From positions 1 through 44,921 of the forward strand of contig CAXBEA010000020.1 in assembly GCA_963974645.1 (NCBI GenBank): 44,921 nucleotides of DNA, written 5' to 3'. The notes below the pieces were generated by a model. The model had not been told where the DNA came from. It ran no database searches and saw nothing but the letters and a program-made list of their open reading frames with translations. The translations under genes and the position numbers were made by a program. The DNA is from Motiliproteus sp963974645. Its GTDB lineage: Bacteria; Pseudomonadota; Gammaproteobacteria; Pseudomonadales; Balneatricaceae. Each line of letters opens with the position of its first letter. Position 1 is the stretch's first letter. Below, piece by piece: positions 24,829 to 33,112 of the stretch.

Positions 24829-25257
24829 TCACCATACCCCACCGGTCAATCCATGCCATAGCGCAGCCCCAAGAACGGGCTGCAGCAGCAAAAGAATGGC
24901 CCCGCCCAAACAGAACCAACGCATTCTGGCAGCACGGGCACCTACCAGTAGCTCTGTTCTAAACACCACCGGCATCCCCTCAGGCGGGTACACGACCTCT
25001 TTAGCGATCTGGTTGGATAGCAGATAGAGGTATAACCCTATCGCTACCGACAGCAGACCGCTGGAGATCACCAGCCACAGCAACAACCGACTGATAACGA
25101 GCAGGGCTTGACCGGGATCGAAATGCAGCAACAGTTGGATATCGACCAAGAGCTGCGAAACGATCCCTCCAAGATATAAAAAGATGCCAACCACCACGAC
25201 CAACAGTACAAACATAGCCACCCGCGCAGCGACACTTCCTTCTCGGTATTCGGCCAC
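24829..25257 (-). CDS. Small membrane protein of unknown function
   Basis: A 142-aa protein with three clear hydrophobic segments (about residues 14-36, 50-82 and 116-136) and a short charged loop (QIAKEVVYPPEGMPVVFRTE). I do not recognise the family. The GTG start at 25257 has a strong AAGGAG 7 nt upstream, which supports it as a real gene. It converges on metG and is divergent from the exopolysaccharide export operon, so it may share control with it. A small hairpin (24814-24834) lies at the convergent ends. Confidence 0.75.
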   Translation of the reverse strand: MAEYREGSVAARVAMFVLLVVVVGIFLYLGGIVSQLLVDIQLLLHFDPGQALLVISRLLLWLVISSGLLSVAIGLYLYLLSNQIAKEVVYPPEGMPVVFRTELLVGARAARMRWFCLGGAILLLLQPVLGAALWHGLTGGVW

Positions 25258-25416
25258 AAAGAGACTCCTTTGTGTGAGTGAGGGGGTTTATCTAAGAGCA
25301 ATACTTTGATAAATATACGCCTAAGCAACCCACGAACAAGTTCCACCCTGGATATTTAATGCTATTCTAGGCCGCAATGGATACCTTGATGCTTTAACAA
25401 GCAGGAGAGCACGATT

Positions 25417-26061
25417 ATGAGAGGAACTTGCACGCAGTGGTCAGCACAGATCATTGCACTAGGCCTTGCAGTGATACTGACTGGTTGTTCGAGCAATTCG
25501 TACCCACCCTTGGAACGCTCCATATCCAAACAGCCATTCACCACCGATCCGGATCAATACAATTATCTTGTCGGCCCCGGTGATAGCCTCAATATTTTTG
25601 TATGGCGCAATCCAGAGGTCTCTCAAAGCGTCACCGTTCGCCCCGATGGAAAAATAACTACGCCACTGGTTGAAGACATCCCGGTCAGCGGACTCACCCC
25701 GACCCAGGTCGCGCGTCTGATCGAGGAGAAGCTGAGCATATACATTAAAGAGCCGATCGCTACGGTGCTGGTCGGTGGCTTTATTGGGCCCTATTCCGAA
25801 CAGGTTCGGATCATTGGTGAGGCCAGCGAACCCCAGTCGCTTTCCTATAAGGAAGATATGACCCTGCTTGATGTGATGATCGCGGTAGGCGGGCTGACCG
25901 AATTTGCAAATGGCAACGGCGCCAGTGTGGTCCGAATTATTGACGGCGAACAACGCCAGTTTGGCGTGCGCCTCCATGATCTGGTCCGCGGTGGTGATAT
26001 CAGCGCCAATGGCGATATTCTTCCAGGGGATATCGTGATCATTCCTGAGTCTTGGTTCTAA
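25417..26061 (+). CDS. Polysaccharide export lipoprotein, XrtA/PEP-CTERM type (Wza-like)
   Basis: An outer-membrane-associated export protein of 214 aa with a lipoprotein signal ending LTGC (lipidated Cys24). A polysaccharide export domain follows (YLVGPGDSLNIFVWRNPEVSQSVTVRPDGKI), then a SLBB-like repeat (VRIIGEASEPQSLSYKEDMTLLDVMIAVGGL). It is shorter than Wza and has the size and wording of the exopolysaccharide export proteins of exosortase-A loci. AGGAG precedes the ATG. First of five genes closely packed in the same direction: export, chain length, kinase, outer-membrane protein and ATPase. Confidence 0.88.
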   Translation: MRGTCTQWSAQIIALGLAVILTGCSSNSYPPLERSISKQPFTTDPDQYNYLVGPGDSLNIFVWRNPEVSQSVTVRPDGKITTPLVEDIPVSGLTPTQVARLIEEKLSIYIKEPIATVLVGGFIGPYSEQVRIIGEASEPQSLSYKEDMTLLDVMIAVGGLTEFANGNGASVVRIIDGEQRQFGVRLHDLVRGGDISANGDILPGDIVIIPESWF

Positions 26062-26079
26062 GCCCGGAAAACGCTCACT

Positions 26080-27741
26080 ATGCAAGATATTTTAGACCAG
26101 CTAAAAACTCTGGTTCTTGGTGTTTGGCTGCACCGCTGGGTAGCGGTGCTTATCGCGTGGCTAGTATGCCTAATCGGCTGGCCTTTTGTGCTCAAATTTC
26201 CAGACCAGTATCAGTCCCAGGCGAAAATCTATGTCGATACCCAGTCACTGCTCTCGCCTCTGCTGCGCGGGCTGACGATTCAGACCAACCCGACCCAACA
26301 GGTTCAACTGATCGTTAAAACCCTGTTTACCCGGCCCAATCTGGAAAAAATCGCCCGCCTAGCAGATCTAGACATCAAGGCCAAGGACTCGCAGGAGTTC
26401 GACCTGGTCATCGCCGAACTCCAGTCCGGGCTCCAACTCAATCAAGCCGGACGCGATAACATCTACCATATCGCTTACTCCAGCAGCTCCGCCAACGAAG
26501 CTAAAAATGTGGTCCAGGCTACCCTAACCACCCTGGTGGAAAATACCCTGGGAGACAACCGCAAGGATTCTGACAGCGCTACCGATTTTATCGACCGGCA
26601 GATAGCCGAATACGCAACCCGTCTCAACGAAGCCGACAATCGTCTCAAAGAGTTTAAGAAAGCCAACTTTGAACTGATGAGCCCCGATGGCGGCTATTAC
26701 ACTCGTATTCAAAGCCTTAAAGCCACCATCGCCAGCGTAACTCTCGAACTCAATGAAGCCCAAACCAGGCTCAAATCAACCACCCAACAACTGGCTGGCG
26801 AACAACCGACGTTTGGCATCATGCAGGACAGCTTTACCCCGCAATTTGGCGTTAGCTCCAGCTTCGACAACCGGATTGATTCGCTCGAGAACAAACTCGA
26901 CGAACTGCGCCTCAAGTACACCGATATCCACCCGGATATCAGAGAGACCCAGCGGATTATCGATGACCTGAAACGCAAGCGTGATATCGAACTGGAAGAG
27001 CGTCACAAGGAGACCGCGCTAATCAACAGCCAGCGTGGCGGCGGCGGACTGAACGAAAATCCCGTTTATCAAGAGTTGAAGCTAACTAAGGCGCGTGAGC
27101 AGTCCAATGTTCGCTCACTTCAGGTTCGACTTAGCACCTATGACGAACAACTCAAGCAGCTGCAATCAAAAATCAACAGCATTCCCGATATCGAAGCCGA
27201 ATTGAAGGCGCTGGATCGGGGTTACCAGATCACCCAGGAAAAGCATAACGAGCTTATGAGTCGTCGAGAATCGGCCCATCTATCCCAACAAGCCGATGCC
27301 AGCTCAAATAGCTTCCAGTTCCGGGTTATCGATCCGCCCCGGACACCCACTGCCCCGACAGGGCCTAATCGTCCGCTATTTCTCTCTGGGGTTCTCGTTG
27401 TCTCGCTCGCAGCAGGGATCGGTTTCGCTTTCTTGATCAGTCAACTGCGCCCGGTATTTTTCAGTACTAAGCAGCTGAATGCGATCACCGGCTTCCCTGT
27501 GCTAGGCTCGGTAGGGGTATATAACAACCCAGATATTAACCGTCGAACCCGCAGACGTTACCACGCTTTTATCGTGCTGATACTGGGATTGCTGGGCTCC
27601 TTTTCCGCAATACTACTGCTACAGCTGTTCCCAGACATTAATAATCAGGTCACCGCACTCTTGCCCGATATACCCAGCCAGTTCAATGGGGCTTATCTGA
27701 AGGCCAAGCTATTCATCATCAACCTGATCAACCGTTTCTAG
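26080..27741 (+). CDS. Polysaccharide chain-length determinant (Wzz/GumC family, XrtA type)
   Basis: An inner-membrane copolymerase of 553 aa. An N-terminal transmembrane helix (about 19-37) leads to the Wzz motif FPDQYQSQAKIYVDTQSLL, long coiled coils (about 180-390, rich in Glu/Lys/Gln), a Pro-rich membrane-proximal motif (IDPPRTPTAPTGPNRP) and a second transmembrane helix near 428-446. A further hydrophobic segment appears near 500-520, so the C-terminus may re-enter the membrane. It lacks a fused tyrosine kinase; the kinase is the next gene, 9 nt downstream. The family fits XrtA-system chain-length proteins. Confidence 0.88.
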   Translation: MQDILDQLKTLVLGVWLHRWVAVLIAWLVCLIGWPFVLKFPDQYQSQAKIYVDTQSLLSPLLRGLTIQTNPTQQVQLIVKTLFTRPNLEKIARLADLDIKAKDSQEFDLVIAELQSGLQLNQAGRDNIYHIAYSSSSANEAKNVVQATLTTLVENTLGDNRKDSDSATDFIDRQIAEYATRLNEADNRLKEFKKANFELMSPDGGYYTRIQSLKATIASVTLELNEAQTRLKSTTQQLAGEQPTFGIMQDSFTPQFGVSSSFDNRIDSLENKLDELRLKYTDIHPDIRETQRIIDDLKRKRDIELEERHKETALINSQRGGGGLNENPVYQELKLTKAREQSNVRSLQVRLSTYDEQLKQLQSKINSIPDIEAELKALDRGYQITQEKHNELMSRRESAHLSQQADASSNSFQFRVIDPPRTPTAPTGPNRPLFLSGVLVVSLAAGIGFAFLISQLRPVFFSTKQLNAITGFPVLGSVGVYNNPDINRRTRRRYHAFIVLILGLLGSFSAILLLQLFPDINNQVTALLPDIPSQFNGAYLKAKLFIINLINRF

Positions 27742-27750
27742 GGGAGTGGC

Positions 27751-28719
27751 ATGAGTACTATCGAACGAGCCCTAGAAAAAAAGCGTCAACTGGCCGAAAA
27801 CAGACGCCGGTTAGAACAGGAACAAGCGGCGCGTGAAGCCAGTCTTCGAGGCGACAATGATCCAACACTAGTTAGCCAAGAGACTGCGTCTCAGGGTATG
27901 AGTAACCCTCAACTAACGGCAACTCTCTCAGCGCAGATTCAAGCCTCAGCTAAAGTTCAAGTCGACACCCAGCAACAGGCCGAAGAGGGTAAACATACAG
28001 ACCCACAGGTCAACATCGACATCAAACGGCTAGAATCGATGGGGATGGTCTCCCCTACCGAAAACTTCACCAAAATCAAGGAAGAGTACCGCTACATCAA
28101 ACGACCTCTGCTTAATAATGCGTTCGGCCCCGGCTCCAGCACCCTAGATCAACCCAACCTGGTAATGGTTTCGAGCAGCTTCCCCGGCGAAGGGAAGACC
28201 TTCACCACTATTAATCTAGCGATCAGCATGGCGATGGAAGAGGATCGCCAGGTGCTCCTGATCGATGCCGATGTGATCAAACCGAGCATCTGTAGCCGAC
28301 TTGGTATCGACGAACAACCCGGGCTGATGGACTATCTAACCGGCAAGGTCGAGGTAGCGGATATTATCATCAACACTAACATTGCTAACTTGAAATTGAT
28401 TACCGCTGGCCGGCGCCACCATCACTCCAACGAGATGATCGCCAGCGAGAAAATGAAACGTTTTATGGAGGAGCTATCCGAGCGCTACCCAGACCGTATT
28501 GTCATCTTTGATACCTCACCTTTACTGGGTGCCAGCGAGACCAACGTATTAGCGCAGATGACGGGGCAAGCCGTAATTGTCATCGAAGAGAAAAAAACTT
28601 CTCATGCTCAGTTAAAGCAAGCACTGAGCCTGTTGAACCCCAACATGGCGATCGGTCTGGTGCTTAACAAATCGCAGGGGAAAAGGGTTAATTATGGCTA
28701 TTATTACGCGAATTCCTAG
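27751..28719 (+). CDS. Tyrosine autokinase / CpsD-like ATPase, XrtA type
   Basis: A cytosolic bacterial tyrosine kinase of 322 aa that would partner the preceding chain-length protein. An N-terminal Glu/Arg/Gln-rich amphipathic region (MSTIERALEKKRQ, to ~90) precedes EEYRYIKRPLL, Walker A GEGKT (146-150), Walker A' LLIDADVIKP (169-178) and a Walker B IVIFDTSPLL. The C-terminus carries a short tyrosine cluster (NYGYYYANS), the likely autophosphorylation site. The last 26 nt overlap the next gene in another frame. Pfam-level assignment is sound; subtype is by pattern. Confidence 0.88.
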   Translation: MSTIERALEKKRQLAENRRRLEQEQAAREASLRGDNDPTLVSQETASQGMSNPQLTATLSAQIQASAKVQVDTQQQAEEGKHTDPQVNIDIKRLESMGMVSPTENFTKIKEEYRYIKRPLLNNAFGPGSSTLDQPNLVMVSSSFPGEGKTFTTINLAISMAMEEDRQVLLIDADVIKPSICSRLGIDEQPGLMDYLTGKVEVADIIINTNIANLKLITAGRRHHHSNEMIASEKMKRFMEELSERYPDRIVIFDTSPLLGASETNVLAQMTGQAVIVIEEKKTSHAQLKQALSLLNPNMAIGLVLNKSQGKRVNYGYYYANS

Positions 28720-30136
28720 CCACCGCCTCAGGCTTTCCTTACTCGGTCTTACCTTGGTTGCAGCACCTGGCTTCGCTGAAGAAACCAAAGATTGGCAGAT
28801 CAGCCCCTCGCTGCAGCTGGGTGTCGATTACAGCGACAACCTCAATCTGGCCGCCAGCGATCAAACAGAAACCTTTTTTGGCACTCTGACGCCCGGTATC
28901 TCCATTAATCGTCAAGGACGCTATCTACAGCTTGGCCTTGACTACAACCTAGCATTGGTTGATTACAGTTCAGAGACGCGTAGTGACAGCTATTTTCATC
29001 GCTTGAATGCTTTTGCCGATGCTGAGCTGGTAGAGGATCATCTTTTCGTTAATACCCAAGCCGGTGCCAGCCAGCAGCTAATCGATAACCGTAGCGCTGG
29101 CAATATCGACCCACGGCTTTCGCCCGATGCTTTCACTAACACCTTCAGTTTTACGATCACACCCAGCTGGCGCCAACGGATAGGCGACTATACCGACATC
29201 AATCTCAGCGCCGGTTACGATGCGGTGATCTACCAGAACGGAGCCGAAGATAGCGAGGGGGTAAGCTACAGCCTCTCTTTTGACACCCGTGCCAACCCCA
29301 ACAAGATCTACTGGACCCTACAAACCCGTAAGGACAACGCCAAGTCCAGCAACTCTAACAGTACCCTGGAAAAAAACGACTTCGCCCAGCTGCAATTGGG
29401 ATATCGTCATAGCCAGCAACTCGACCTGAGGGTCGGCGGCGGCTACAGCGACAGCTATATAGACAATCCCACCGATACTAACATCGCTTCAGGCACCTCA
29501 TTTTGGTCTACAGGTCTGAGTTGGAATCCGAGCCCTCGCACCTCACTCGATCTTAATTACAGCAATAAGCTGCAAAGCGCCAGCCGCGGCGCTGTACTCA
29601 CCCACAGACGTAAACGCGGGACACTCTCGCTCTCATATCAACAGAATCTGAGCAGTGTGCGCCAGGAGCAGCTACAGAACGTTTCTCCCGGCAGAGATCA
29701 ACAACTTATAGATTTTATTGGCAACAACACCTCGCTCAATGAGGGACGGTTTATCAGCGAGGCCCTTAAAGCCAACTACAACTATAGCTTCAGAAAAAGT
29801 AGCTTATCGCTGGAGCTCTCGAGTCAGAGTCGAAAATTTCAAGATCTGAGTAACCGGGTGGAGGAAGATGTGGGAGTTAATGTAGGCTGGTCATTACAGC
29901 TATCAGCTCGCAGCTCGATGGATATCAGCTATGATTGGTCGGTACTTGAACCCAACACCAATGCAGTTTCTCTCGCCCGCGATTACCGCAGCGGTGTCAA
30001 TCTGGGAATGAATCGGAAACTGAGTCCAGACACGGCTCTAGCGCTCTATATTCGTTATAACGAGCAGCGCTCCGATGAAGTCAGCCGTCAGTTTGAAGAG
30101 TACGGTAGCGGCGCCAGCATCAGTCACAGTTTCTAA
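28694..30136 (+). CDS. Outer-membrane beta-barrel protein of XrtA/PEP-CTERM exopolysaccharide type
   Basis: A 480-aa protein with a signal peptide (to about LVAAPGFA, residue 28) followed by repeated amphipathic beta-strands (LQLGVDYSDNLNL, LQLGLDYNLALVDY, LSAGYDAVIY, and so on) and a C-terminal strand ending SHSF with a terminal Phe, typical of barrel insertion signals. Size, strand layout and position match the TIGR03016-type barrel of PEP-CTERM exopolysaccharide loci, thought to serve as the export pore or its partner. The ATG at 28694 overlaps the kinase gene by 26 nt, suggesting coupling. The ATPase gene starts 10 nt downstream. Confidence 0.85.
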   Translation: MAIITRIPSHRLRLSLLGLTLVAAPGFAEETKDWQISPSLQLGVDYSDNLNLAASDQTETFFGTLTPGISINRQGRYLQLGLDYNLALVDYSSETRSDSYFHRLNAFADAELVEDHLFVNTQAGASQQLIDNRSAGNIDPRLSPDAFTNTFSFTITPSWRQRIGDYTDINLSAGYDAVIYQNGAEDSEGVSYSLSFDTRANPNKIYWTLQTRKDNAKSSNSNSTLEKNDFAQLQLGYRHSQQLDLRVGGGYSDSYIDNPTDTNIASGTSFWSTGLSWNPSPRTSLDLNYSNKLQSASRGAVLTHRRKRGTLSLSYQQNLSSVRQEQLQNVSPGRDQQLIDFIGNNTSLNEGRFISEALKANYNYSFRKSSLSLELSSQSRKFQDLSNRVEEDVGVNVGWSLQLSARSSMDISYDWSVLEPNTNAVSLARDYRSGVNLGMNRKLSPDTALALYIRYNEQRSDEVSRQFEEYGSGASISHSF

Positions 30137-30146
30137 GAGACCCCAC

Positions 30147-31211
30147 ATGTACACATCCCATTTTGGCCTCATCACCAAGCCTTTTCAGCTGAGTCCAGAC
30201 CCCGATTTTTTCTTTTCCAGCTCCGGCCATAAGCGGGCGATGTCCTATCTGCAATACGGGTTAGGGCAGGGCGAAGGTTTTATCGTCGTCACCGGCGAGA
30301 TTGGTACCGGTAAAACGACGCTGATGCGCAACCTGCTGAAGGATATAGACCAAGAGCGGATTATTGCCACTCAGCTGGTTACCACCAAGCTCGAAGCCGA
30401 CGATCTGCTCCGGTTGATCTGCAGCTCCTTCGGGCTACCGGCTGAAAACAAGGCTAAAGCCATTCTTTTGCAGCAATTTCAGGACTTCCTGCTCTCGGCA
30501 CACAAAGCGGGTAAACGGGTGTTACTGGTGGTCGACGAGGCCCAGAACCTCCCCCCCAGCGCTATCGAAGAGCTGCGCATGCTCTCCAATTTCCAGCTGA
30601 CAGACAGTCCGCTACTTCAAAGCTTTTTGCTGGGTCAGCCTGAACTCAGAGGGATCATCCAGCGCCCGGATATGGAGCAGTTTCGCCAGCGCATCATCGC
30701 CTCCTGCCACCTCAAACCACTGGAGGCACGGGAGGTGAAAGAGTATGTGCTCTGGCGTCTGTCAATCGCAGGCTGGGCCCAAAACCCTAAGTTCACCGAT
30801 ATCACCTTTGCCGTTATCCATGGCCACACCGGCGGTGTTCCACGGCGGATCAATATTTTCTGCGATCGACTGCTACTATTCTGCTACTTGGAAGAGCTGA
30901 CGACTATCACTGTCGATGCGGTCAATACAGTAGCTGCGGAACTGAGTGAAGAGCTCAATCCACGGTTTGAGCAACAACGGGCGCCCGTCGTGGTACCTAT
31001 GCCCTCGCCGGGCTATACCGCGGCCTCAACACCAGCCCCTGTTGCAGAAACGCCAGCCTTTGCAGGGCAGTCGATGGATCAACTACAGGAGATTGAGCAG
31101 AAGATTTCTATGATCAATAATTTTCTCAACCACACTCTGGAAGAGAAACTGGAACTGATACGTACTCTTGATAAAAAATTGAAGCACAAAATCAATCAAT
31201 TGGTAGATTAA
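30147..31211 (+). CDS. ExeA/GspA-like ATPase associated with XrtA systems
   Basis: A 354-aa AAA ATPase: N-terminal FGLITKPFQLSPDPDFFF and GHKRAMSYLQYGL, Walker A GEIGTGKT (50-57), Walker B LLVVDEAQN near residue 130, the sensor region QSFLLGQPEL, and TGGVPRRINIFCDRLLL. The pattern closely follows ATPases (TIGR03015) that accompany exosortase A. A Pro/Ala-rich linker follows (about 285-315), then a C-terminal coiled-coil tail ending LDKKLKHKINQLVD. The ATG at 30147 is the family start. Last gene of the export operon; no further exopolysaccharide genes follow. Confidence 0.88.
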   Translation: MYTSHFGLITKPFQLSPDPDFFFSSSGHKRAMSYLQYGLGQGEGFIVVTGEIGTGKTTLMRNLLKDIDQERIIATQLVTTKLEADDLLRLICSSFGLPAENKAKAILLQQFQDFLLSAHKAGKRVLLVVDEAQNLPPSAIEELRMLSNFQLTDSPLLQSFLLGQPELRGIIQRPDMEQFRQRIIASCHLKPLEAREVKEYVLWRLSIAGWAQNPKFTDITFAVIHGHTGGVPRRINIFCDRLLLFCYLEELTTITVDAVNTVAAELSEELNPRFEQQRAPVVVPMPSPGYTAASTPAPVAETPAFAGQSMDQLQEIEQKISMINNFLNHTLEEKLELIRTLDKKLKHKINQLVD

Positions 31212-31317
31212 AACCTCAAAAATAGGCCTTTCAAATTGACCCTGCAAGATCGGTTAAGCAGCCGATCCTGGCCCGCGAGGCGACTAAGCGCTTTTTGCTC
31301 TTTCTTTTAACTCTTTC

Positions 31318-31779
31318 TCACTGAGAATATTGATCAAACAACAACGGCAGATCCTGCTGGGTCTGCAGGTAATTATCCTGAAAAACCTCGCCCAGCTCCT
31401 GACAAGCAGCCCGCTGCTTCGGGTCTAAATTACGGTCACCGCCCAGCAATCGTTGTGGCCCCAAAAGCGCCTCTATGCCAGCCTTATTCTCCTGCAGCAG
31501 CTGAGCGACCTGCGCTGATTCAAACAGCTACTGGAACTCGGCACGGTGCTCTGATCGTAACTGGCTCAGCAACTGCTGCTGAGCTACTTCAGACGCGTAG
31601 TTTGAGACCACACTACTGTTGCAAGCGGTTCTCTCAAAGCGCTGCAGCTGATCGGTATAGATCAACAGCTCAACAGCGGCAAACTTCAACCTCTCCAGGA
31701 GCCCTGTAGAGCCCTGCCCCCAACTCAGCGATGAGGCCAGTAAACTGAACGCCAACAATCCCTGTGTTAGGTAGCTCAT
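31318..31779 (-). pseudogene. Secreted small protein interrupted by an in-frame amber codon
   Basis: The frame starts with ATG at 31779, overlapping the dnaQ stop (ATGA). It encodes a signal peptide (MSYLTQGLLAFSLLASSLSWG) and a helical, Gln/Leu-rich domain, reaching a TAG at 31528-31530 after 83 codons. The same frame then continues for 69 sense codons to TGA at 31318-31320, with similar helical composition (LFESAQVAQLLQENKAGIEALL) and a second Cys (AACQEL) that could pair with the Cys in TACNSS. One C-to-T change in a CAG codon would explain the stop. I do not recognise the family. It is a recent nonsense pseudogene, a readthrough gene, or a sequencing error. Confidence 0.72.
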
Positions 31780-32501
31780 TGCAAAGTTTTCCCTGCACCC
31801 GCATCGACACGCCAGACTGCGCCTGCACTTTTTTTGTCGATCCTATCAAGCATCGCCTCGTGCGCAGCTAACTCCTGGGGGCAGGCACTGATTATCGGTA
31901 ATGCAAACTCCCCCGCCTCAACCTGCCGCACAGCACTGGCCACACCATCGGTTTCGCCACTGTGTCCGAGCAGCAGACTGGTCTGGCCACCCGTCATCAT
32001 CAAATAGACGTCGGCCAGGATCTCTGAATCCAGCAACGCCCCGTGCAGGGTCCGCTGTGAATTATCGATCATGTAGGTTTTACACAAAGCATCCAGGGTA
32101 TTACGTTGACCAGGCCGCATCTTCCTTGCCAGTGCCAGGGTATCCAGCACAGTAGCTAAATCGCTAACTCGGCCATTGCCGGATCCTGCAAGTTTAAACT
32201 CGTGATTGAGGAAACCGACATCAAACGGGGCGTTATGAATGACGAGTTCACCACCACGGATAAATTCTATAAACTCACCCATCACTTCTTTAAATAACGG
32301 TTTATCAGACAAGAACTCTGCGGTCAGACCGTGGATCGCAACGGCCTCTTCAGGTACATCCCGCTGCGGATTGATATAACGGTGATAGGTACGCCCGGTC
32401 AGGCGTCGGTTGATCATTTCAACACAGCCGATCTCAATGATCCGGTGCCCCGCCGCAGGCTCTATCCCGGTGGTTTCAGTGTCCAGTATTATCTGTCTCA
32501 T
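31776..32501 (-). CDS. dnaQ: DnaQ DNA polymerase III epsilon subunit (3'-5' exonuclease)
   Basis: The proofreading exonuclease of the replicative polymerase core, 241 aa from the ATG at 32501. ExoI is LDTETTG (Asp7/Glu9), ExoII is HNAPFDVGFLNHEF, and ExoIII is LHGALLDSEILADVY. The start is fixed by AGGAG 5 nt upstream; 60 further open codons upstream are rejected because they show no homology. The C-terminal ~50 residues fit the polymerase-binding tail. It is divergent from rnhA, as in E. coli, and its stop overlaps the start of the interrupted secreted-protein gene. Confidence 0.96.
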   Translation of the reverse strand: MRQIILDTETTGIEPAAGHRIIEIGCVEMINRRLTGRTYHRYINPQRDVPEEAVAIHGLTAEFLSDKPLFKEVMGEFIEFIRGGELVIHNAPFDVGFLNHEFKLAGSGNGRVSDLATVLDTLALARKMRPGQRNTLDALCKTYMIDNSQRTLHGALLDSEILADVYLMMTGGQTSLLLGHSGETDGVASAVRQVEAGEFALPIISACPQELAAHEAMLDRIDKKSAGAVWRVDAGAGKTLQ

Positions 32502-32547
32502 CACGACTCCTGCAATTTTTTTCAGGCCATCTAAACGGCCGAAGCCG

Positions 32548-32578
32548 GCTATCTTATCACAGCCTGAATGACTACAAT
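32548..32578. promoter_or_regulatory. Overlapping divergent dnaQ/rnhA promoter region
   Basis: A -10-like TACAAT (32573-32578, plus strand) lies 25 nt ahead of the rnhA start. On the minus strand, TAAGAT (within GTGATAAGATAGCC) lies about 50 nt before the dnaQ ATG. Good -35 boxes are not evident. The arrangement places the two promoters almost back to back, as in E. coli. Confidence 0.35.
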
Positions 32579-32602
32579 GCCGCCCTGCAGAGGAGATCGA
32601 CG

Positions 32603-33073
32603 TTGAACGAGAGCAAACAGATTCAGGTATACACCGACGGTTCCTGTCTGGGTAATCCAGGCCCGGGTGGTTATGGCGCATTGCTGATCTACAAGGGCCA
32701 TCGCAAAGAACTTAGCCAGGGATTTACTCTGACCACTAACAACCGGATGGAGTTGCTCGGTGCGATCGAAGCGCTGGCATCACTCAGCGAATCTTGCCAA
32801 GTAATACTCACGACCGATAGTCAATATGTACGCCAGGGGATCACCCAATGGATCCATGGCTGGAAGAAAAAAGGTTGGAAAACCGCAAATAGACAACCGG
32901 TCAAAAATGTTGACCTGTGGCAACGCCTAGATACCCTTAACCAGCAGCACCAGGTCGAATGGCGCTGGGTCAAGGGTCACAGTGGTCACCCTGAAAATGA
33001 GCGTGTCGATGACCTGGCACGTGAAGCAGCCGAGGGTAGTAGATTACTCGAAGACAAAGGTTTTTCAGCCTGA
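32603..33073 (+). CDS. rnhA: Ribonuclease HI
   Basis: Degrades the RNA strand of RNA-DNA hybrids. The 156-aa product carries the full catalytic set: Asp12, Glu50, Asp72, His126 and Asp136, each shifted by +2 from E. coli RNase HI, plus the basic protrusion GWKKKGWKTANRQPVKN. The start is TTG at 32603, with GAGGAG upstream. It is divergent from dnaQ with about 100 nt between them. Confidence 0.96.
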   Translation: MNESKQIQVYTDGSCLGNPGPGGYGALLIYKGHRKELSQGFTLTTNNRMELLGAIEALASLSESCQVILTTDSQYVRQGITQWIHGWKKKGWKTANRQPVKNVDLWQRLDTLNQQHQVEWRWVKGHSGHPENERVDDLAREAAEGSRLLEDKGFSA

Positions 33074-33112
33074 AATCTTGCCGTTCAGGCACACACTGAC
33101 GCGACTCCGGCT

